Shown: piece by piece, positions 58,200-64,000 of the stretch
How positions within the stretch are numbered: the stretch's first letter is position 1
Layout: every line of letters begins with the position of its first letter
Assembly: GCF_036320965.1 (NCBI RefSeq)
Contig: NC_092225.1
Span: forward strand, 3,245,583 to 3,309,582
DNA from: Panulirus ornatus
Taxonomy: Eukaryota; Arthropoda; Malacostraca; Decapoda; Palinuridae
Reading direction: 5' to 3'
Length of the DNA stretch: 64,000 nt
Notes under the pieces: model-generated
The model's database searches: none
What the model was told of the DNA's origin: nothing
Seen by the model: only the letters and a program-made list of their open reading frames with translations
Translations under genes and position numbers: made by a program

Positions 58200-59990
58200 A
58201 ACCAGCGAGTTGTAATGGCCCTACTCAAGGAATGGATTAGGGTGTTAGGGAATAACATAACGTATTTTTGAAGAGGGACGTGTGTTTAAGAGCTGCAGGC
58301 AGATAGAGTTATTAGTGTTGAGGTGGAACATACATTTTCTGTTCATGAACTTCATTAGTTTATGAATGTTAGGATTATTGCAGGTGATTCTACGACACAT
58401 TACACAGTTATTCCCAGTGATTCGAGTGATGATGGAAATAAAGAACTGATAATGTTGGCGTTTGGCAATGAAATGATCAGATGAGCTGGAGATAAACTAT
58501 TCTCCCATAACAGAGAAGGAAAATTTGAGCCTATGTTGGCGAAAAATGGTGAGGAAGTTGGAGTATTTTCCCAGCGATTGTATCATCTGACAAGTGATCA
58601 CATCGCCTTAGGGATACATGTCAAATGTATAAGAAAATGAATCAAAAGATACATAGAAGGAGATATATACTTGAGGTAGGAGAACAAATGCACTGGATAT
58701 ATGAACAAATGTTGTAGAGATTATACAATAGATGAGATTATGACTTTTCGAGATGATCTTTTTGAGAAGATTCGAAACCTTTTTTAAGGAGTTGCGTGAA
58801 AGAAAATGAAGAGGTAAGTTGAATAAAAAAGATGTGATGTTACAACTCACATTGGAAAGAAGCCAACATTACTCACATTGAGTAAGTTAAGCAATATGGG
58901 AATATCGAAGACCTCAAGATGTAACAAATCATAACAGCTAGAGGAAGTTAAGAGATGAAGCAAGTGAGAAAAGAAACATGACAAGAACATATCAAAGTTA
59001 TTAATCATAAAACAAGAAATCAAAAACAAAATTTTGACGTATTAAGGAGCACATGGTCACATGTTGATTCAAAAAGTTACCGATCAACACTGATCAGCTA
59101 GATGAAAGTGCAACATGTAAGTAGAATCGATTCTCTATTGGATAAAATTAGAAAGGAAACATACAAGAAGGAAAAGAATTATTAAGATTTCTTAACAGAA
59201 TAGTCTATTTTTTAGATGAGAACAAAGGATTTAATGCGAGCAATTAAGAAATCCAAGAGTACAGCCCAGACGATGATGGGATAAACGTCTTTGCAGTTAA
59301 TGGTCTGGTTGGATCAGGAAGAACGGTTGATGGTGTTATATATACGTTACAAATAGTAGAACAATTTCCTGTGCATTGAAAAAATCCGTAGCGACATCCA
59401 TACCAAAACAAGGCTGAAATCCTGTTTGAACAATTATTGATATAATGGATGGCACAACGGGGTTTCAAATAGAAAAAAGTGTGTGAATGGTTTAAAAAGG
59501 AAACGATCAACATAGTACTATTTCTAACTTTTTAATCAAATCATGCAGACTAATTTTCAGTTTCTATCGACTTTACGGAAGCATTCAGTTGATGACCGAT
59601 ACTGTTGGAAGAACTGCCGAATATAGAAATGGAAGAATGAATCCAAAAATGGATAAAAATTGATTAAACTAGAGAGAAAAGCTTGAGTGTACTCAGGAGG
59701 ATAGGATGTAAAATTAGAAGCCCCACGGGAGGGTAGTGCTTAGCTCTACCTTTTACAGTGTTATTTTAAATATCATTGCAGAGGAGGACCTCCCACCTGG
59801 TAGGATAAAATATATATGATTGTATTGTTATCATAGGAAGAAAGCCATGTTAAACAGGAGAAAGTTAAGGGAGTAGTTAAAGGCTGGTGATCATTAAATG
59901 AAATGGGTAATGGCATTTAGATATTTGGTTATGATGCTAGGAAAAAAAGATGACTGAAAAGATGAACTAACTTAAAGAGGAAGTAGAGAA
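58200..59990 (+). pseudogene. Decayed LINE endonuclease-reverse transcriptase
   Basis: From 58,330: VEVEHTFSVHELH, stop, FMNVRIIAGDSTTHY (the GDFNxHH motif of APE nucleases), DDGNKELIMLAFGNEMI, LFSHNREGKFEPMLAKNGEE, VFSQRLYHLTSDHIALGIHV (the SDH motif, 58,592). After a decayed middle: LMRAIKKSKSTAQ (RT motif 1, about 59,235; usually KSKSTAPGDDGI), IDFTEAFS (motif A, about 59,565), SPTGG (motif B, about 59,720), IYDCIVII (motif C, YADD lost, about 59,810). At least ten stops or frameshifts. The motif order is that of Jockey/I-type LINEs, a family different from those at 29-50 kb. Confidence 0.65.
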
Positions 59991-60656
<666 letters not shown>

Positions 60657-60841
60657 AGCAACATGACGACTTACTAAAAGGGATAGTTGAATAGAGGTGA
60701 TGCTGAGAGAGTTGACGAGACGGAAGGCTTTTGATTCCACTCCAGTTAACAGAAAGGAGATGGAAGAATCACCTCAGATGTTTGAGCAGTACTAAAGAGA
60801 ATAAAACCCTTGGGGATATGAAATAGCTCCTCACGACGACT

Positions 60842-62768
60842 CTACAACACCCCTAGCTTTGAAATGTTGAATATGTGAGGTTTCAAGGATAGAGTTGATT
60901 GTATTACAGGATTGACATGTGGTGTTTTGATACTGAACAGAGAGGAAATATGCTCAGGACGAGAAATAGAATGAAGGATAGGAGGAAGAGAGAAGTGAAA
61001 GTGAGGAGAACTATGTGAAGTAAAGTCATCCACATGAAAGAGATTAAGATAAGACATACGAGAGAGATAATCATTTATAGAAGAAAAGAGAGAAGGGTTG
61101 GGAGAGAGCCTGAGTAAGACCGCTGTTGATAGGAGAAGAAAAGGTTGTCGATCCCTCAAGAGAGCGCAGAGAAAAGACGGACACCAGAGGAAGGAGCTTT
61201 AGAGAGACAACTTCTATGCTCTGTCAGATGCTTTGGAGATGTTGATGTCTGCGACAAAAGTGCTGACTAATCCCTAAGAGAGTAGGACTATAGGCGGGTG
61301 TCATAACAAAGAAAATCATCAGTAGACCTAACACTACGAAATTCTTTTTGATGATCAGAAAATAGGAAATGGGATTCTGAATATTTGAGAAAGTGAAAGT
61401 AAAGAGAGTTTGAAAAACTTCGCAGACTGCAGAATTGAGAGAAATAGGCTGTATTCTGAGGGGATAGAACGATCTCCTTTGTGAGGAGGGTTAGAGCGGT
61501 CTAATTCTAAGAGGAAGAATACGTCTGAGCTTTATTTCAGAGGTGAAATAAACAGGCAAGGATCGAGGCTAGTTCAGAGGTGCACTCATTCAGGGAAGAG
61601 GTATTACACCTGAACCATAAGCCTTACATATATAACTGAAGCTGATATAGTAATCGGGAGACTTTGCGGGAGGAAAACAGCAGATGTCATGGGATCAGCG
61701 GAAGGAGAATGAGGAGCAGAATCATCCAAAGTTGAATTTGAATTGAGTATAGAATAAAGAAGCGTGGCTTTATCAATTTATCAGTTGGAGAGTTAGCTAT
61801 AGATTGATCAGGCTGGAGGAGGGAAGAAAATGTTGAACTGAAGATCCTCAGGGATTAGAGAGAATTTTCAGTGGGACAAAAACTGAAGTCAGCACATCTC
61901 ATATTATGAGGGTGTGTTTGGCTTTATGAAGAACAGCTATGCAGCAATTCCAGGCAAAGTTTGTGCAGAAACTCTCAAGAATGACCGCTCAACTCTCTAA
62001 TTGTCCGATTTAATGTTTTTAGGAGGGGACGGAGGGTGGGTACGCCCCGTTAGTAGATATGTGAAAACTAAGAGTCGTTATAAATCAAACAGAGATCGAG
62101 TGTGTTGAAAGAGTGGTCGTGAAGGTCGGGAATACTTGATGGGTGTTAGACTATCTGTTCCAGGTCTTTACGAAATAGTAAGTCCTTGACTCTGCTGGGA
62201 TCATCCCGGATAGAACCCAGCTTATCGTTTTGATGCACATTGGGATGGCCTTGCATAGAAGATTGCAGTACATTGCTATGAAGAGAGCAATTCTTCATGG
62301 CAGTGAGTCACATCATCTAAGAGTTGAAAGTGTCGGGAGAAATTGGGAAAATAATTCATGAAACATAAAAATCAGAGTTATATATGATTATATGATGTTG
62401 AACTAAGTAATATCAAAGTTAGGAGATTGAAGGTCCATAAGATAGGGCTGGCAAGTTTGTTTTATTACAACAGGCGCAAATTCCATTTCCTGAGTGGAAA
62501 CGAAGGTAGAGATTAAAGCTAGTGGTCTGATAGTGTGGATGGGAAGCCTTAGAGAGCTAGGATGTGGAGAGAAGATCTGGTGAGGAAGTGGGCAAATGGT
62601 ATTTAGCAGAGGGAAGGTTAGATTTGAGACCACGAATCTTACAAAAGCGAGTAAAAAAAAAGTCTGTTTTGGAGGCTGTGTCTGGAGGAGTGGAGTTGGT
62701 TTCACACGTCTGATGTCATTCAATGGGACCTTGAGAGCCAACCAGCCCACCGTGACCGATGGTGCCAT
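60842..62768 (-). pseudogene. Decayed Jockey-like LINE, antisense
   Basis: On the minus strand, from right to left: a degraded upstream part (62,768-62,403), CAPELAS-like sequence near 61,570, SDHQKEFRSVRSTDDFLCYD near 61,360 (from SDHQYGFRxxRSTADLL), VADINISKASDRA near 61,235 (from ALDISKAFDRVWH, motif A), LLLSTAVLLRLSPNPSLF near 61,120 (from SINSGVxQGSVLSPTLF, motif B), and INDYLSRMSYLNLFHVDDFT with SHSSPHFHFSLPPILHSISR near 61,070-60,960 (from INDLLSxTxNPIHSFADDSTLHSS, motif C). The bracketed comparisons are from general knowledge of the family. Only 61,159-60,842 is an open frame. Confidence 0.65.
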
Positions 62769-62858
62769 TCCAGTTCGGTACCCAGGAATCCGAATAAAAT
62801 CATACTTTCCTCTTTTTGAAAGAAAAGACGAAAAAGAAACTGGGGTAAAAACAAACTG

Positions 62859-63050
62859 TTGAAAGTAATGAAGGAAGCACTATCAGTGATCTAAATGTTA
62901 ATATGTAATATTACAAGATGGGAGACTGAATGTTAAATGTGAGCACACAAAAGCATTTATCAGTTTCTTACTGATATTCTCAATTTGTCTTAACGATTCC
63001 CTCATACTGCTCAGTTAGATCATCTATAAGCTGACAAAAGTTTATAATAG
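62859..63050 (+). repeat. Direct repeat, copy 1
   Basis: TTGAAAGTAATGAAGGAAGC, CACTATCAGTGATCTAAATG, GGGAGACTGAATGTTAA, ATCAGTTTCTTACTGAT, CTCATACTGCTCAG. It matches 63,802-64,000 with perhaps four of five bases identical. Nature unknown; it has no coding appearance. Confidence 0.85.
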
Positions 63051-63195
63051 GGGTAGCACCAAACTCAGGTGGAATTTAGTGATGTAATTCTCCATAGGTA
63101 TACAGTAACACAATGCTTCATGACTCGTGCCACATTCTCAAGTGTAATGGAAGCACAACAAGGTCTAGGTATTATACCCAAGTAAAAGCTATTGA

Positions 63196-63324
63196 CCAAT
63201 GATAGATAGATACAGTAGCCGGTTACTCCTTTGTCTGACCAATGAAGGTTCGTGCCTTAGGTCAGTGGGGAAACTGCTGCATGACGTCATCAGTTCTCTA
63301 TCAGCTTTCGCTGGGACAAGTCAG
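63196..63324 (+). promoter_or_regulatory. Candidate TATA-less promoter (CCAAT, CRE, Inr, DPE)
   Basis: Two GACCAATGA CCAAT boxes (63,196-63,200 and 63,239-63,243), a palindromic CRE TGACGTCA (63,282-63,289), an initiator TCAGTT (63,290-63,295, arthropod consensus TCAKTY, A at 63,292) and AGTCA at 63,319-63,323. That is exactly +28 to +32 from that A and fits the DPE consensus RGWYV. No TATA box at -30. Each element is short, but their joint order and exact Inr-DPE spacing are notable. Confidence 0.4.
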
Positions 63325-63447
63325 AGATCGAGCGCCGAGTAACACCAGAAGCTCTTCAGCTTGTAGGTTTATACTCAGCATCTCTCCTTAATATAGAAGG
63401 CCTCGGGAGTCTGGAAACGTAGGATGAAGTAGGATGAAGAAGCTAAT

Positions 63448-63494
63448 ATGGGCGTTCGTTTCTCCAACATCTGCCTTCTGAGGGTGCTGTTGGG
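63448..63494 (+). CDS. Candidate first coding exon of a secreted or membrane protein (hypothetical)
   Basis: ATG at 63,448 with A at -3 and G at +4 opens MGVRFSNICLLRVLLG and runs into GGG/GTAAGA, a strong splice donor (GT at 63,495). The segment is basic then hydrophobic, as in a signal peptide or anchor start. It lies about 155 bp downstream of the candidate initiator. Two earlier ATGs exist: 63,424 (ATG AAG TAG, a two-codon upstream frame) and 63,434 (MKKLIWAFVSPTSAF then stop). Downstream exons would be outside the window or unrecognised, so the model is weakly supported. Confidence 0.3.
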
Positions 63495-63801
63495 GTAAGA
63501 TATCATATGTGTCTCTGAGCCTCAACTTTATAGATGACACAAGGACATCGAGACCAATTAGTTAGGGTTCATGTTGTGTGGGCAATGTAATTCGTAAATG
63601 ATATGACTTCTCTGGAAAGCAACTAGTCTTTGGCGCTAGAATGTTTTTAAGCAGATGTGACGTTTTCTTGCCCTGATGATAGATAATGAAATATATTCCT
63701 ATGTTCTTTTTGGTAGGCATCATATTTCTCTTCATTGTGTGCCTGATTCAGTTTATCTAACTTGTCAAAGAATGAGGTATTCACGGAAGTATATCCAAAA
63801 T

Positions 63802-64000
63802 TGTTGAAAGTAGGGAAGGAGGCACTATCAGTGATCTAAATGTAGATTATGTAATGTTACATGGTGGGAGACTGAATGTTAACTGTGAGCGCACTAAAGA
63901 ATTCAATATCAGTTTCTTACTGACTTTTTACAACTTGTCTAACGATTCTATCATACTGCTCAGAGTGATTGTCTATATGCTGGCCGAAGTTCATAACATA
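63802..64000 (+). repeat. Direct repeat, copy 2 (runs off the window)
   Basis: TTGAAAGTAGGGAAGGAGGC, CACTATCAGTGATCTAAATG, GGGAGACTGAATGTTAACTG, ATCAGTTTCTTACTGACTTT, ATCATACTGCTCAG. Same order as copy 1 at 62,859-63,050, with start points 943 bp apart. The full extent is unknown because it reaches the right edge. Confidence 0.85.

Noticed and set aside
63434..63481. Alternative start MKKLIWAFVSPTSAF at 63,434
   Set aside because: It hits a TGA before any splice donor, so it cannot be the coding start unless it is a short upstream frame. The ATG at 63,448 reads through to the donor.

Overview
The window is a transposon-dense stretch of an animal genome, most likely a decapod crustacean. This placement rests on remembered resemblance of the lobster/crab-type repeat ends (the stem-loop CTCGC-AAAC-GCGGG and the SINE-like block with GTCGTAGAAGGCGAC) and on the very long (TA)n arrays. 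It was not tested by a database search. I see no complete host gene, no rRNA, no tRNA and no CRISPR array. Almost everything readable is retroelement-derived and broken.

Region 1 (1-29,103) is a cluster of Penelope-like retroelement (PLE) copies. A minus-strand piece (1-1,395) is joined head-to-head to a truncated plus-strand copy and then eleven successive plus-strand units in head-to-tail order, with a typical period of about 2.5 kb. Each unit has an N-terminal region, a Penelope-type reverse transcriptase (RT: KADK, MGNPLSPVL, YVDD) and a C-terminal GIY-YIG endonuclease. Between units lies a conserved non-coding segment whose CTGATGA...GAAA...ACTT-GGGAA layout fits a small type I hammerhead ribozyme, as PLEs are known to carry. 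The same segment can also fold into a long hairpin supported by a compensatory change. Every coding copy is damaged. Unit 8 is closest to intact: one frame with five in-frame stops and no frameshift. Three units share a 72-bp in-frame deletion that removes the His half of the endonuclease zinc site.

Region 2 (29,104-50,531) holds nine or more copies of one RTE-like LINE (APE endonuclease plus RT in one reading frame, microsatellite-like 3' tail), in both orientations. With them are four copies and one scrap of a SINE-like repeat and about a dozen (TA)n arrays of 60-280 bp. The LINE and the SINE-like repeat share a 3'-terminal stem-loop, which suggests the LINE mobilises the SINE. At 44.2-49.3 kb two LINE copies, each with an inverted 5' (endonuclease) piece, face each other across a (TA)n array and form a large imperfect palindrome. 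A 100-N assembly gap lies at 41,277-41,376.

Region 3 (50,532-64,000) is lower in obvious repeats. It holds a GTGGTG-type minisatellite (50.6-51.5 kb), decayed LINE fragments of other clades (RT at about 52.0-52.5 kb, RNase H at 54.8-55.5 kb with a perfect 37-bp inverted duplication, EN-RT at 58.2-60.0 kb, antisense RT at 60.8-62.8 kb), a 21-bp minisatellite, a (GA)n array, and a roughly 195-bp direct repeat at 62.9 and 63.8 kb. Two places look like possible first exons of secreted-protein genes: 54,088-53,977 on the minus strand, and 63,448-63,494 on the plus strand. The second sits behind CCAAT boxes, a CRE-like site, and an initiator with a correctly spaced DPE. Both are hypotheses.
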